DNA of 64,000 bases from assembly GCA_965223245.1 (NCBI GenBank), contig CBDCVY010000013.1, forward strand, positions 3,782,001 through 3,846,000, given 5' to 3'. Below the pieces are notes generated by a model, which was not told where the DNA came from, did not search any database, and saw only the letters and a list, made by a program, of their open reading frames with translations. Positions 16,497 through 26,745 of the stretch are shown here, piece by piece; the stretch's first letter is position 1; each line of letters opens with the position of its first letter. The stretch is from CBDCVY01 sp965223245. GTDB taxonomy: Bacteria; Nitrospinota; Nitrospinia; Nitrospinales; Nitrospinaceae. A program made the translations under genes and the position numbers.

Positions 16497-18830
16497 TTAA
16501 AATGCCTTTCCAGCAGAAAAGTGAAATTCTCCAGAGGACTCACCGGTTTGTCTGTCCAACTTGATTCCATAGGCTATTGAAATTGGTCCAAATGGACTGA
16601 AGAACCGCATCCCAATTCCAACACTTTCCCTCATATTGAAAAAATCAATAACTTCCTCTGTAGAGGAAAGATCCGCTCCGCTCCCAAAAACATTTCCGCG
16701 ATCGTAAAATGTATAAAACAAGAATTGTTTGTTTAAAGGGTATTGGAGTTCCAAATTGATTAATAAAGAATGATCTCCTCCTAAGGGATCACCTGTTGAG
16801 GTTTTTGGACCTACTTGTCTTATTGTAAAACCACGTAAAGAGTTGGCTCCACCTAAAAAGTAATGTTCAAAAACAGGCATGATCTCACCACCATATCCCT
16901 GGCCATAGTTAATGGCAGCGTGAATAACTCCTACAAGCTTTTTGTTAAAAAACTTTGCTATTGGATGGTAAAAAGAGACTTCGTAACCTGCTTTGAAAAA
17001 ATCAGATCCTCCTAAAATATTACCCGCAATCTCAAATCGTACCACATGCCTCCAACCCTGTGTAGGGTTAATAAAGTTATCCCGAGTATCACGGATGAAA
17101 GTTGGGCCGATTCGGCTGGTAGTCCGAGTTCCATTTGTTAATAATGGGGTTTGATTGGCAGGTAACACATCTGAAATTTCCACCCTTGAGAACCTGTATG
17201 TAAGTCCAATCCAATCTGTTTCAGAAAGGTTTTTACCAAACCGAACACCACCCCCACGGGATTCGCTATCAAAACTAAAAAAGTTAGACCGACTATTAAA
17301 TGCATCAATCCCAAAGGATACTTCCGAATCAAATACTCTGGGATCTGTGAAATTTAAATCAAAGTTTGTTCTTCGGGAAGAAAGGTTGGTTGATAAATTC
17401 AATCTTTGTCCACGACCAAATAGGTTGTCTTGAGCAATTGAAGCATTGAATATTAAGTTTTCAACAGAACTAAACCCTATCCCAAAGGAAATAGAACCAG
17501 TAGGTCTTTCGGTTAGAACAGTGTCAATATCAATTAAATCCGGTTCCTGACCTCGATGGGTATCAATTTTTACATCTGCAAAATAGCCTAAGTTATTAAT
17601 CCTTTGTTTTGTTCGTTTTAGTTTTTTACTGTCAAATAACTCGCCCTCTTTGATTCGAAATTCTCTTCGTATTACATTGTCCCGAGTTTTTAAATTTCCT
17701 AAAACATTGACTTTCCCAACATAAACCTTACTTCCTGGATCAATAACAATTTTTAAATCAACAAGACGCTTTTTATCATCAATTTTGCTGGTTGGATTCA
17801 CATCTGCATAAGCGTACCCTTTTTGAGAATACAATTCTGTAACTGTTAGAATATCCTGTCTTAATTGAGAAACATTGTAGATGGCTTTCGGTTTCGTTTC
17901 TATTGATTTTAAAATTTCTTTATTTGAATAAGTTTTATCACCCTCGACTTCAATTTTACCTACGCGATATTGGTCCCCCTCTTCGATTCTAATAGTAATA
18001 TAAATTTCTTTACTGGCACGATTGATTTCGATGGAAGGATCATGGACTCGAACTCGCAAAAAACCTCTATCTTGGTAGTAAGCTTCCAATCGTAAAATAT
18101 CAAGCTTTAATATATCTTTTTTATATACCCCGGAGTCATTAAAAAAGGTGAGGAGGTTTTCTTCTTTAGTTTCCATTTGATCTTGCAGATCATCGGCCCG
18201 AACAAACTTATTGCCTAAAAATCGAATCTCTTCGATTTTAATTTTCTCACCTTCGTTTATATTGATAGTTATGTTAACCAAACCATCATTCGTGGTAGTT
18301 TTGTCAACTGCTATTTGAACCAAAAAATAAGCTTTTTCATGGTATTTGGCTTTTATTTTTTCTACGGTATCTTTAATTAAGTGATCATTAAAAGTGGCGC
18401 CACGACGGAGAGATATTTCCTCCAATAAATCCTTAGCTTCGAATAAATCATTACCAACGAACGTAATATCTCCGATTGAAGGGATTTCAACAACCCAGTA
18501 GGTTACTGAAACGCCTCCATCCTGGTCCTCCGTTTCAACATGAATATCTGAAAACTGGCCCAGTCTGTAAATCTCCTTAATATCTTTTCTAACGAGAATT
18601 CTTGAAAGGGGTTTTCCTACTTCTGTTTTGATGTAATAGAGGATAGTTTCTGAATCGACTCGTTGGTTTCCTTGGATACTTATAGATTTAACAATCATCC
18701 CGTCTTGCTGGCCCAATACAGGAGCCGTCCAACCTAGAACAAGAAAAAAGAATACTAAAAAAGTAGCCCACTCAGTTTTAATTCCTTTTAGGAAAGGAAT
18801 AAATATTTTTGAATTAAATAAGGAAGTCAA
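16497..18830 (-). CDS. bamA: Outer membrane protein assembly factor BamA
   Basis: The 777-aa core of the beta-barrel assembly machine. A signal segment (TFLVFFFLVLGWTAPVLG) is followed by five POTRA domains (about 45-430; first one VKSISIQGNQRVDSETILYYI) and a 16-strand Omp85 barrel (about 430-777). The conserved RGF loop appears in GANSLRGFTIRQVGP and the protein ends in Phe (AGKAF), the outer-membrane insertion signal. It is the first gene of the bamA-skp-fabZ-lpxA operon and is separated from upstream clpC by a strong terminator. Confidence 0.97.
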   Translation of the reverse strand: MTSLFNSKIFIPFLKGIKTEWATFLVFFFLVLGWTAPVLGQQDGMIVKSISIQGNQRVDSETILYYIKTEVGKPLSRILVRKDIKEIYRLGQFSDIHVETEDQDGGVSVTYWVVEIPSIGDITFVGNDLFEAKDLLEEISLRRGATFNDHLIKDTVEKIKAKYHEKAYFLVQIAVDKTTTNDGLVNITININEGEKIKIEEIRFLGNKFVRADDLQDQMETKEENLLTFFNDSGVYKKDILKLDILRLEAYYQDRGFLRVRVHDPSIEINRASKEIYITIRIEEGDQYRVGKIEVEGDKTYSNKEILKSIETKPKAIYNVSQLRQDILTVTELYSQKGYAYADVNPTSKIDDKKRLVDLKIVIDPGSKVYVGKVNVLGNLKTRDNVIRREFRIKEGELFDSKKLKRTKQRINNLGYFADVKIDTHRGQEPDLIDIDTVLTERPTGSISFGIGFSSVENLIFNASIAQDNLFGRGQRLNLSTNLSSRRTNFDLNFTDPRVFDSEVSFGIDAFNSRSNFFSFDSESRGGGVRFGKNLSETDWIGLTYRFSRVEISDVLPANQTPLLTNGTRTTSRIGPTFIRDTRDNFINPTQGWRHVVRFEIAGNILGGSDFFKAGYEVSFYHPIAKFFNKKLVGVIHAAINYGQGYGGEIMPVFEHYFLGGANSLRGFTIRQVGPKTSTGDPLGGDHSLLINLELQYPLNKQFLFYTFYDRGNVFGSGADLSSTEEVIDFFNMRESVGIGMRFFSPFGPISIAYGIKLDRQTGESSGEFHFSAGKAF

Positions 18831-18853
18831 CTTTTACCAGGAGCAATTAAAGA

Positions 18854-18906
18854 CAAAAAAAAAGTATCAAGCTCTAAGCCTTGAGAAGGCTTAAAGCTTA
18901 ATACTT
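18854..18906 (-). terminator. Rho-independent terminator after clpC
   Basis: Long imperfect hairpin: AAGTATCAAGCTCTAAGCCTT (arm from 18862), short loop, then AAGGCTTAAAGCTTAATACTT ending at 18906. It is followed on the minus strand by a run of T (the A tract 18854-18863). It lies about 55 bp past the clpC stop and ahead of bamA. Confidence 0.75.
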
Positions 18907-18961
18907 TAACCGTGCTTTTGTCAAAGGAATCCTTAATAAAAAGGACTCAAAAGTTTCAATC

Positions 18962-21391
18962 TTAAGAGACTGTATCGAGGGCGCTGGACTTTTCGTTAAA
19001 AGTCAATTCATCCCCATCCAGGGCAACCTCAATAATTCCACTTGATTTAAATCTGCCTTTTAGCATTTCGTCGGACAGAACATCTTCTAAATGCTTTTGA
19101 ATAGCACGTTTAAGAGGCCGTGCTCCAAAATTTTTATCATAACCCTTCTCAGTCAGCCAATTTTTGGCTTCATCTGTAATATCGAGAGTTAACCCTTGTT
19201 GAATTAACTGCTCGTTAAGTTGTTGGATTTGGATATCTAAAATTTTGGTAACATTTTCCAGAGTCAATGGCTTGAATACCACTATATCGCTTAATCGATT
19301 TAGAAACTCTGGGTTGAAAGTCTTTCTTAAATCTTGTTTGAGGTCCTTTTCCATTTTATCGAAACTCATGTCCATATCATTATTATGGAATCCCAAAGAA
19401 CCTTTATCCAACATTTTTGAGCTAATGTTAGATGTTAAAATGATCACGGTGTTTTTAAAGTCAATATTACGACCGTAGCTATCGGTTAATCTCCCGTCAT
19501 CCATGATTTGGAGAAGTAAATGGAAAACATCAGGATTAGCTTTTTCAATTTCATCAAAAAGAACTACAGAATAAGGTTTTCTTCGAACTTTTTCGGTTAA
19601 TTGGCCACCTTCTTCATACCCGACATAACCGGGAGGTGCACCTGTTAACCTCGAGACATTAAATTTTTCCATATATTCCGACATATCCAACCGAATTAAT
19701 GCATCTCGTTCGCCGAATAAAAATTCAGCAAGTGCACCTGCCAATTCAGTTTTACCAACCCCAGTCGGCCCCAAAAAGAGAAATGTTCCAATGGGCCGGC
19801 GCATATCCTTTAAACCAGAACGGGATCGGCGAATTGCCTTTGTAATTGCCTCGATAGCCTCTTGCTGTCCAACTATCTTACCCGCAAGCTCCTCACCCAT
19901 ATTGAGCAAGCGTGAAGATTCCTTCTCTTCAATACGGTTTAACGGAATTCCAGTCATACTGGAAACGACAGAGGCAATATCTTCTTCCGTAATACAAGGT
20001 TCTTGTAACTGATTTTCTTCATCCCATTTTGCTTTTGCTTGATCCAGTTTTGAGCGGAGATCTTCTTCCTTATCTCTTAACTCAACCGCTTTTTCAAATT
20101 CTTGATTTTCGATTCTAATTTTCTTTTCTCGAACCAAAGAATCAATTTCACGTTGGATATTTTTCATTTCAGGAGATTGGGTTGCTTTACGTAACCGTAC
20201 TCGCGAACCTGCTTCATCAATTACATCAATTGCTTTATCAGGTAAAAATCGATCACTAATGTATCTGTCAGCAAAACGAACCGCAGTTACGATAGCTTCA
20301 TCCGTAATTTTTGCTTTATGGTGAACTTCATAAGGCACTTTCAGTCCACGAATAATTTCAATCGTTTCCTCTACGGAAGGAGGATTTACCACGATTGGTT
20401 GAAACCTCCGTTCAAGAGCGCCATTTTTTTCAATATATTTTCTATACTCTTCTAAAGTGGTAGCACCAATACATTGAATTTCTCCTCGCGATAATGCTGG
20501 TTTCAGCATATTGGATGCGTCTACTGAACCTTCTGCCGCACCGGCACCCACAAGGGTATGAAGTTCATCTATAAATAAGATTACGCTTTCGTTTTGGATG
20601 ATTTCCTTCATGATTCCCTTCAACCGAGCTTCAAATTGACCGCGGTATTTAGTTCCAGCAATCAAGGAACCTAAATCTAAAGAAACCACACGCTTATCAA
20701 ATAAGCTGTCAGGAACTTCCCGCTCTACAATAAGTTGGGCAAGACCTTCCACAATTGCTGTTTTACCTACGCCGGGTTCGCCAATCAATACGGGGTTATT
20801 TTTTGTGCGGCGACTCAGAATCTGAATAACTCTTTCAATCTCTTTACTACGACCAATAATTGGATCTAACTTTCCAGCTAAAGCCATTTGGGTTAAATCG
20901 CGACTGAATTCATCAAGGGTAGGTGTTTTACCAGCTTCCCGAGTGGTTTCCCCAGGTTCTTTAAACATTTCAACAAGTTTTTCTTTTACATCGTCGAAAT
21001 ACATGCCAAAACTATTTAATACGCGGCAAGCCACTCCTTCTTTTTCTTTTAGCAACCCAAGCAGCAAATGCTCAGTTCCAATGTAGTTATGGTTAAGGGA
21101 ACGCGCTTCTTCGACCGCAAATTCGAGCACCTTTTTGGCTCTTGAGGTAAAAGGAATATCTCCTATCACTAAGGAGTTTGAACTGCGCGGGAGATTTTTC
21201 TCTAATTCTTGTTTAATTTGGCTTAAATCCACCCCAGATTTTTGAAGTAGTGCGACGGCAATACCCCCTCCATCTTTAATGACCCCTTGGAGGATGTGTT
21301 CCGTTCCCAGATACTCATGTCGATATAATTCCGCTTCTTCTCGGGCTAAAATGATGACTCGGCGTGCTCTTTCTGTAAATCGCTTAAACAT
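18962..21391 (-). CDS. clpC: ATP-dependent Clp protease ATPase subunit ClpC
   Basis: An 809-aa Hsp100 unfoldase that feeds substrates to ClpP. It has two N-terminal Clp repeats (starting KRFTERARRVIILAREEA), AAA1 with GEPGVGKTA near residue 203, a UVR-containing middle region (FEKAVELRDKEEDLRSKL) typical of ClpC rather than ClpB, AAA2 with GPTGVGKTE near 540, and a D2 C-terminal domain (YDKNFGARPLKRAIQ). The upstream DNA has a plausible promoter and a perfect dyad. No mcsA/mcsB or ctsR genes are adjacent. Confidence 0.95.
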   Translation of the reverse strand: MFKRFTERARRVIILAREEAELYRHEYLGTEHILQGVIKDGGGIAVALLQKSGVDLSQIKQELEKNLPRSSNSLVIGDIPFTSRAKKVLEFAVEEARSLNHNYIGTEHLLLGLLKEKEGVACRVLNSFGMYFDDVKEKLVEMFKEPGETTREAGKTPTLDEFSRDLTQMALAGKLDPIIGRSKEIERVIQILSRRTKNNPVLIGEPGVGKTAIVEGLAQLIVEREVPDSLFDKRVVSLDLGSLIAGTKYRGQFEARLKGIMKEIIQNESVILFIDELHTLVGAGAAEGSVDASNMLKPALSRGEIQCIGATTLEEYRKYIEKNGALERRFQPIVVNPPSVEETIEIIRGLKVPYEVHHKAKITDEAIVTAVRFADRYISDRFLPDKAIDVIDEAGSRVRLRKATQSPEMKNIQREIDSLVREKKIRIENQEFEKAVELRDKEEDLRSKLDQAKAKWDEENQLQEPCITEEDIASVVSSMTGIPLNRIEEKESSRLLNMGEELAGKIVGQQEAIEAITKAIRRSRSGLKDMRRPIGTFLFLGPTGVGKTELAGALAEFLFGERDALIRLDMSEYMEKFNVSRLTGAPPGYVGYEEGGQLTEKVRRKPYSVVLFDEIEKANPDVFHLLLQIMDDGRLTDSYGRNIDFKNTVIILTSNISSKMLDKGSLGFHNNDMDMSFDKMEKDLKQDLRKTFNPEFLNRLSDIVVFKPLTLENVTKILDIQIQQLNEQLIQQGLTLDITDEAKNWLTEKGYDKNFGARPLKRAIQKHLEDVLSDEMLKGRFKSSGIIEVALDGDELTFNEKSSALDTVS

Positions 21392-21454
21392 ATTCTGTAG
21401 ATTCCCTAGAAGTCTATTCTTAATAAAAGGCTAAAATAAAGATTTTTCAAACAC

Positions 21455-21471
21455 TTCTTCGATTCGAAGAA
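21455..21471. promoter_or_regulatory. Perfect dyad in the clpC leader
   Basis: TTCTTCGA, T, TCGAAGAA: an 8+1+8 palindrome about 65 bp before the clpC ATG and downstream of its candidate promoter, beside a T7 run on the plus strand. It could be an operator or a small hairpin. It matches neither the CIRCE nor the CtsR box. Confidence 0.35.
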
Positions 21472-21499
21472 AATTTTTTTAGCGTAGTTTCCTTATTGC

Positions 21500-21527
21500 A
21501 TTTTAGCAAACAGGAGGGATATTACAA
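21500..21527 (-). promoter_or_regulatory. Candidate housekeeping promoter for clpC
   Basis: On the minus strand TTGTAA is followed after 16 bases by TAAAAT. Four of six and five of six positions match the sigma-70 consensus. The predicted leader is about 100 nt. Confidence 0.35.
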
Positions 21528-21727
21528 GTTTTAAATTTGTTATATTGAAAGGGTTGTAAGTTATTAAGAAATAACCATTTATGTGATTATTTGTGATCCC
21601 GAAAATTGCGGTTTTTTGCTCTTTGAAAGACATTATAAAACCTTTACATATACATTTTTTGAGCGGAGCGGTAATGAGTTTACGGCTGGATGAAAAATAC
21701 ATTATCCGATTTTGCTAACAACCTCTC

Positions 21728-24700
21728 CTAAAAATAACCGGCCTCCGGATGAAAACAAACCAGAGCCGCTGTGGTACTTGGAGGATCAAATTCATTAGCC
21801 TCTGTAAGGGAGATTCCCAAATCCTGCGGCTGGAGAATTTCGTAAATCACACGATTATTAACTAAATCCTCTAAGGAAGGATACCCTGGACTGTAGCGGT
21901 TCCCTTTATCATCTTTTTTTCTGCCCGTTCGCACTTTCAGTAATTGATGTATATACTCCGCAAAATCTTCTGCCACTCTATCTCCTAAGCCTTGTAAATA
22001 CAGAGCCGATTCGGTGTCATTTTCTTTTTTAAAAGCGTCCACTGCTTTTTCTAAACTTTGGCCTGCGGTCGTGATTTGTAACCCAACAACATCCATAATT
22101 CCCGAGTCTTTGGAATGGAAGTACTGGGCCACAGAAAAAATATCTTTTTTGCCCTGACCCACACAAACGTTGAAATTGATACGCTTCAGCTCTTGGTCCG
22201 GTCGATTAGGGTCGTAAATAACTAAATCATCTCCATCGGATTGCGCAGGCAATAAAGCAAACCGAGCTTTTGGAATTATCCAACTATTGGCTTGAGACTT
22301 TTCAAGCCACTCTTTTTGAAGTTCCTTTAATTGCTCAAGTTTAACTCCCTTTTTGGCCCAGGAAGATTTTTTCCCAAATTTCCAATTCAGTGAATACAGA
22401 CTTTTGGTATCGATAGAGGAAGCTAATTTATCTAACTTAAATTCTATTTTATGGACTCCGTAACCATTTTGCCGAACCTGATATTTTTTGAAATTTACTT
22501 TCCTTCTTTTTAATGTAGAAAGCAGTTTCTTTTTATCTTCTTCTATTCCTTTGGCTCGTTGGTAACTATGAATTAGTTTTTCGCGATTCTTATCTAATAC
22601 TAAAGATTTTTGTTGTTTGTCAGACAAGGAGTTCATGGTGTTTACTCCATCCATACCGCTTTCACAGTAAAAAATATTTGGAATAATATTTTCCAAATCA
22701 TCTTGTCCATGCATTGCAACATAACCAGCATGCCGATCATTGACCGGAGCCCCGCCAATTAGTATTGGAATTTCGTATTCTTGTTCTTTAAGCATGCGTG
22801 CAACTGTGATCATATGATTTGATGTCTGAACTAAAAGCGCGCTCATTCCAATAGCGTCGGCTTTTTCTTTGCGCGCGGTTTCAACGAAGTTTTCTAGGGG
22901 TACTTGAACTCCCAAGTCCACAGCTCGATAACCATAATTTTCCAATAAAGTTTTAGCTAGGTCCTTACCGATGCTGTGAACATCCTGGTACACGGTGCCA
23001 ATTACCACCGTGCCTTTATAGTCAATAGCTGCTCCTGGCTCAACGCCGCTTTGATGTCGCATATACGCTTCTAAAAACCCCATCACGTTACGCATTACAT
23101 CGGCACTTTTTAGTAAATGCGGCAAGCTGACTTCGCCTCGGCCAAATCCATCGCCAAGTTCCCGCATAGTTTTCATTAGGTAATCGCTAATGAAACTCAG
23201 TGGTTCATGTTTGTCGATCACCTGGGTTGCTTGTAAAACAATTTTATCGTGGTATGTGTATACCAATCCATTTTTCTCAATTGTTCCTTCAGACTTTTCT
23301 TTAACGCCATCTAAAATTTTTCTGCAAATACTTTCCTCTAATTCCAGGGCATTGTAGTCAAATTTTTTCGAGACTTTTCCGGTTTTCTTTTTAAGGGCAA
23401 CTTCTTCCAGTTTTTCAAATGCCTCCATATCATGATCTAGAATTACTTTTTTTGCTAATTCCACATCTTCAGGAGGCAGGCTTTCCACTGGAACATAATG
23501 ATTGGGATTTAATATGGCGCAATCCAATCCCCTTTGACGGGCTTCATCCAAAAAGACACTGGTTAAGACTTTGCGCATATAAGGTTTTTGAGCCAAACCT
23601 GCTGTTAAGTTTCCTACTCCTATGCTGGTTTTTAAATCAGGATGAATAGATTTTATTCTAGGCAAACTGTCCAATGCTTCTTTGCAAAAATTCATTCCTT
23701 CTTTCGACTCGCTCCCAATTGGATAAGCATTTATGTCTACTAATATTTGATCTGGCGTGACCCCATGTTTGTCCAGAGATTGTTGAACGATTTCGTTGGC
23801 CAATTGGTATTTTTCATCTGCAGTAATCGCAGGGCCCTCAGGCCCATTTACTAATGCAATGTAAACCGGATGGTGGTCCTTGGTGGTTGATAAGACCGCG
23901 TCAAGTTTAGATTCACCAGGACGGTATTCCTCTAAGCTGATTGAATTAATAATAGGGCGACCGGGATAGGTTGTTAAACCTTCTTCCAAGGCTTCTACGG
24001 AGAATGAATCTATACACATAGTTGCTTTAAAATCGCTGGTTAGATCATGGATAACTTTAGGAAGAATTTTTTCGGTTTCTACAATATTACTATCCATGCA
24101 TACGTCAATAATTTCCATTCCTAAATCGGCGACTTGCTCGTGGACTACTTCTTCGAGTACATCCAGCTTTATACCTTCATCCTGTTCAATAGCATCCCGC
24201 ACTTTTTTACTACCACGAACATTTAAACGTTCTCCAATACAAATCAATCCATCTTTGCTATCTAGGACCGCAACTTCTTGTGGGCCAGAAATATAGGTTC
24301 TATTATCTGTTTCACGGGGTTTAGGTGCTGCATTTCCTATCATCTCTCGTAAGGCTCGAATATGATCGGGTCGTGTTCCACAGCAGCCGCCAACTATAGA
24401 CACTCCATATTCTTTAACAAAAGATTCCATAATATTAGCCATTTCTTTTGGCTCTAATTTATAACAAGTTTGTCCATCCTCTGAGACAGGTTGACCTGCA
24501 TTAGGAATCACAGAAATAGGATGCGGGCAAATTTGGTTGAGCCGTTTCACTGTGTCGACTAACTCTAATGGCCCCACATTGCAGTTCATGCCAAAGGCAG
24601 AGATCCCCATTCCCGCTATTGCTGTATAGGCAGCATGAATATCTGTGTTAAAAATTTGCATTTTAGAAAAAGTATCTACGGTTACTTGCGCAATCACAGG

Positions 24701-25345
24701 CAAAAATTTATTTTTCTTTTTAAAAGCTTTCCGCGCCCCAATGAGAGAGGCCTTGGTTTCAAGAATATCTTGTTGAGTTTCAAACAATATTAAATCTGCT
24801 CCGCCATCAATTAATCCTTCAATTTGTACCTGATTATTTTCAACAATTTGATTGAAAGTGGCTTGCGCTAAGTTAGCTTGTGTGCTGGAAATTACATAGT
24901 TGGAAGGACCCACGGAACCGGCAACAAACAAAGGACGTCCATCATAATCATTGGAACTTTTATATCTTTCAATAGCTCGGCACCCTACCTCACAACCAAA
25001 ACGACTCATTTGATAGGCAATGGCATTTAAGTCCCCCTGCTTTAAATCTAAGCCATTAGGAATAGCTGACATTTTTCCGGAGTCGATTTGATTCCAATCA
25101 AATTCCTTGAGGCGCAAAGGGGAAGCCCCAAACGTGTTGGTCTCAATGATATTTGCCCCTGCCTGCAAATACTCCCAATGAATATTCTCTATATCTTCTG
25201 GCCGAGAAAAAAGTAACAAGTCGGTCATCATTCGAAAAAGAGAGCCACCGAAATCTTCATCGGTCACATCTAAATTTTGCACCATGGTGCCCATGGCTCC
25301 ATCAAGCAGTAATACTTTTTGTTTTAAAATGTCTTCAAATTTCAT
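21728..25345 (-). CDS. metH: Cobalamin-dependent methionine synthase
   Basis: MetH methylates homocysteine using 5-methyltetrahydrofolate with B12 as carrier. At 1205 aa it has all four modules. The homocysteine domain (DGAMGTMVQNL; zinc cysteines in GMNCNVGP and GGCCGTRPDH) comes first. The pterin domain (GERLNVRGSKK) follows. The cobalamin module has lower-ligand H790 in YQDVHSIGKDL and the SALLVQTS and IGGAPVND loops. The C-terminal AdoMet activation domain ends with RYSPGYPSLED. It is transcribed away from the sorbosone-dehydrogenase-like gene across a 170-bp gap. I saw neither a cobalamin nor a SAM riboswitch there. B12 is also implied by a radical SAM protein and a CarH-like regulator in this window. 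Confidence 0.96.
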   Translation of the reverse strand: MKFEDILKQKVLLLDGAMGTMVQNLDVTDEDFGGSLFRMMTDLLLFSRPEDIENIHWEYLQAGANIIETNTFGASPLRLKEFDWNQIDSGKMSAIPNGLDLKQGDLNAIAYQMSRFGCEVGCRAIERYKSSNDYDGRPLFVAGSVGPSNYVISSTQANLAQATFNQIVENNQVQIEGLIDGGADLILFETQQDILETKASLIGARKAFKKKNKFLPVIAQVTVDTFSKMQIFNTDIHAAYTAIAGMGISAFGMNCNVGPLELVDTVKRLNQICPHPISVIPNAGQPVSEDGQTCYKLEPKEMANIMESFVKEYGVSIVGGCCGTRPDHIRALREMIGNAAPKPRETDNRTYISGPQEVAVLDSKDGLICIGERLNVRGSKKVRDAIEQDEGIKLDVLEEVVHEQVADLGMEIIDVCMDSNIVETEKILPKVIHDLTSDFKATMCIDSFSVEALEEGLTTYPGRPIINSISLEEYRPGESKLDAVLSTTKDHHPVYIALVNGPEGPAITADEKYQLANEIVQQSLDKHGVTPDQILVDINAYPIGSESKEGMNFCKEALDSLPRIKSIHPDLKTSIGVGNLTAGLAQKPYMRKVLTSVFLDEARQRGLDCAILNPNHYVPVESLPPEDVELAKKVILDHDMEAFEKLEEVALKKKTGKVSKKFDYNALELEESICRKILDGVKEKSEGTIEKNGLVYTYHDKIVLQATQVIDKHEPLSFISDYLMKTMRELGDGFGRGEVSLPHLLKSADVMRNVMGFLEAYMRHQSGVEPGAAIDYKGTVVIGTVYQDVHSIGKDLAKTLLENYGYRAVDLGVQVPLENFVETARKEKADAIGMSALLVQTSNHMITVARMLKEQEYEIPILIGGAPVNDRHAGYVAMHGQDDLENIIPNIFYCESGMDGVNTMNSLSDKQQKSLVLDKNREKLIHSYQRAKGIEEDKKKLLSTLKRRKVNFKKYQVRQNGYGVHKIEFKLDKLASSIDTKSLYSLNWKFGKKSSWAKKGVKLEQLKELQKEWLEKSQANSWIIPKARFALLPAQSDGDDLVIYDPNRPDQELKRINFNVCVGQGKKDIFSVAQYFHSKDSGIMDVVGLQITTAGQSLEKAVDAFKKENDTESALYLQGLGDRVAEDFAEYIHQLLKVRTGRKKDDKGNRYSPGYPSLEDLVNNRVIYEILQPQDLGISLTEANEFDPPSTTAALVCFHPEAGYF

Positions 25346-25515
25346 TTTTTAGGTAAAAAATTAATAGGAGTTGGATAATTTTATTCTGTTTTATGTTCCC
25401 GATTTTGATGAAAAACACGAGGAAAAGGTTTAAATTCAATGTAAATTGGAAGTAATATTTTTATTTTATGGGATATTAATATAATAACCTATTTCTGATT
25501 TTAAACTATAAATTT

Positions 25516-26670
25516 ATGATCTATTTAAAAAGTTTTGGTCTAACTCTAATTATAATTTTCGGTTTTTTAAAGGGTTCTCTTTTGGGTGAAACCAAACATA
25601 TTGTATCGTCTATTGAAGATATGCGACTGGAGCATCCAAAGGATATACAAATTAACATATTTGCCAACCATGTGCCTAGCGCCCGTCATATGGCTTTTGA
25701 TGACCAGGGAATTTTATTTATTTCTCAAACAAGACAAGGAAATGTTGTAGCCCTGCCGGACCAAAATCGGAATGGAAAGGCAGATAAAATTGTCACAATC
25801 CTAAAAGACCGAAACTTGCCCCATGGGATAGCTTTTGTGCAAATCGAAAAAGACTATTTTCTGTATATTGCTGAGGAAGATCAAGTGGTCCGTTTTAAGC
25901 GTATTGCAAAACCGTTTCAATATGGTGAGCCGCAAGCTGTTATTTCCGGGATTCCAACGGGGGGACATTTTACCCGGACAATTAAAATTAAAAACGACAA
26001 ACTTTACCTTTCGGTGGGTTCTTCTTGTAACGTTTGTATTGAAGATAGTCGGTTACGTGCTGCGATCTCGCGTTATAACTTGGATGGTACTCATCATGAG
26101 ATATTTGCCGAAGGACTCCGAAACTCTGTCGGTATTGAGTTTTCTCCGTACTCAGGGGAACTGTGGGGAGTTAATAACGGCCGTGATTGGCAAGGCGACG
26201 ACCATCCACGCGAGGAGTTGAATATTATAAAAAAGGGTAGACATTATGGTTGGCCTTATTGTCATGAAAATCATATGCCCGATCCTGAATTTGGGAGAAT
26301 AATGGATTGTAAAATGACGGAACCCCCCGCCTATACTTTTACGGCGCATATGGCGCCTTTAGGTCTAGAATTTTATCAAAAAGGAAATTTGCCGAAGAAA
26401 TATAAGAACAGTTTATTCATTGCTTTTCATGGTTCTTGGAATCGCTCTCAGCCTGCTGGTTATAAAGTTGTAAGGGTAATTCTCGATCAAACAGGAAATA
26501 TTTTATCGCATGAAGATTTTATTTCGGGATGGCTCCGTCCCAATGGAAAAAAGGACGGCCGTCCAGTGGACATTCAGCTTTCACCCCAGGGGGACTTGTA
26601 TCTATCAGATGACTATGCGGGGGTAGTTTATAAAATTACCTCAGCTCTTTTGAAGAAAAAATCCCATTAA
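25516..26670 (+). CDS. Secreted sorbosone dehydrogenase-family (PQQ-type propeller) protein
   Basis: A 384-aa exported beta-propeller. An N-terminal signal peptide (LTLIIIFGFLKGSLLGE) precedes sequence typical of the sorbosone / soluble aldose dehydrogenase family: SARHMAFDDQGILFISQTRQG, NLPHGIAF, the PQQ-site-like GHFTRTIKI, LRNSVGIEFSPYSGELWGVNNGRDW, and FHGSWNRSQPAGYKV. Members oxidise sugars or aldehydes in the periplasm with PQQ. Whether this one binds PQQ cannot be read here and no pqq genes are near. It is a single-gene unit ending in a hairpin. Confidence 0.85.
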   Translation: MIYLKSFGLTLIIIFGFLKGSLLGETKHIVSSIEDMRLEHPKDIQINIFANHVPSARHMAFDDQGILFISQTRQGNVVALPDQNRNGKADKIVTILKDRNLPHGIAFVQIEKDYFLYIAEEDQVVRFKRIAKPFQYGEPQAVISGIPTGGHFTRTIKIKNDKLYLSVGSSCNVCIEDSRLRAAISRYNLDGTHHEIFAEGLRNSVGIEFSPYSGELWGVNNGRDWQGDDHPREELNIIKKGRHYGWPYCHENHMPDPEFGRIMDCKMTEPPAYTFTAHMAPLGLEFYQKGNLPKKYKNSLFIAFHGSWNRSQPAGYKVVRVILDQTGNILSHEDFISGWLRPNGKKDGRPVDIQLSPQGDLYLSDDYAGVVYKITSALLKKKSH

Positions 26671-26701
26671 GCTTAGGATGAGGTGATAAAGAAACTTAGT
26701 A

Positions 26702-26732
26702 GGGGCTAGACCACTAAAACTAAGGTCGCCCC
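26702..26732. terminator. Hairpin between convergent genes
   Basis: GGGGC-TA-GACC (26702-26712) pairs with GGTC-GCCCC (26724-26732), with a two-base bulge. It lies between the end of the sorbosone-dehydrogenase-like gene and the end of the Spy-like gene. A run of six T begins about nine bases past it on the plus strand. Confidence 0.5.
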
Positions 26733-26745
26733 CGCCAAGTATTTT

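Larger units (their letters stand above)
21392..21727. other. Intergenic region between metH and clpC
   Basis: 336 bp with no credible gene; the longest open frame (21493-21702, minus) has no family features. It contains the clpC promoter candidate (21500-21527) and a dyad in the leader (21455-21471). No clear metH terminator was seen. Confidence 0.5.

Noticed and set aside
21493..21702. 69-codon minus-strand ORF between metH and clpC
   Set aside because: No family features, and it overlaps the clpC promoter candidate.
25346..25515. Cobalamin or SAM riboswitch in front of metH
   Set aside because: No B12 box, SAM-box core or extended pairing was visible in the 170-bp gap.
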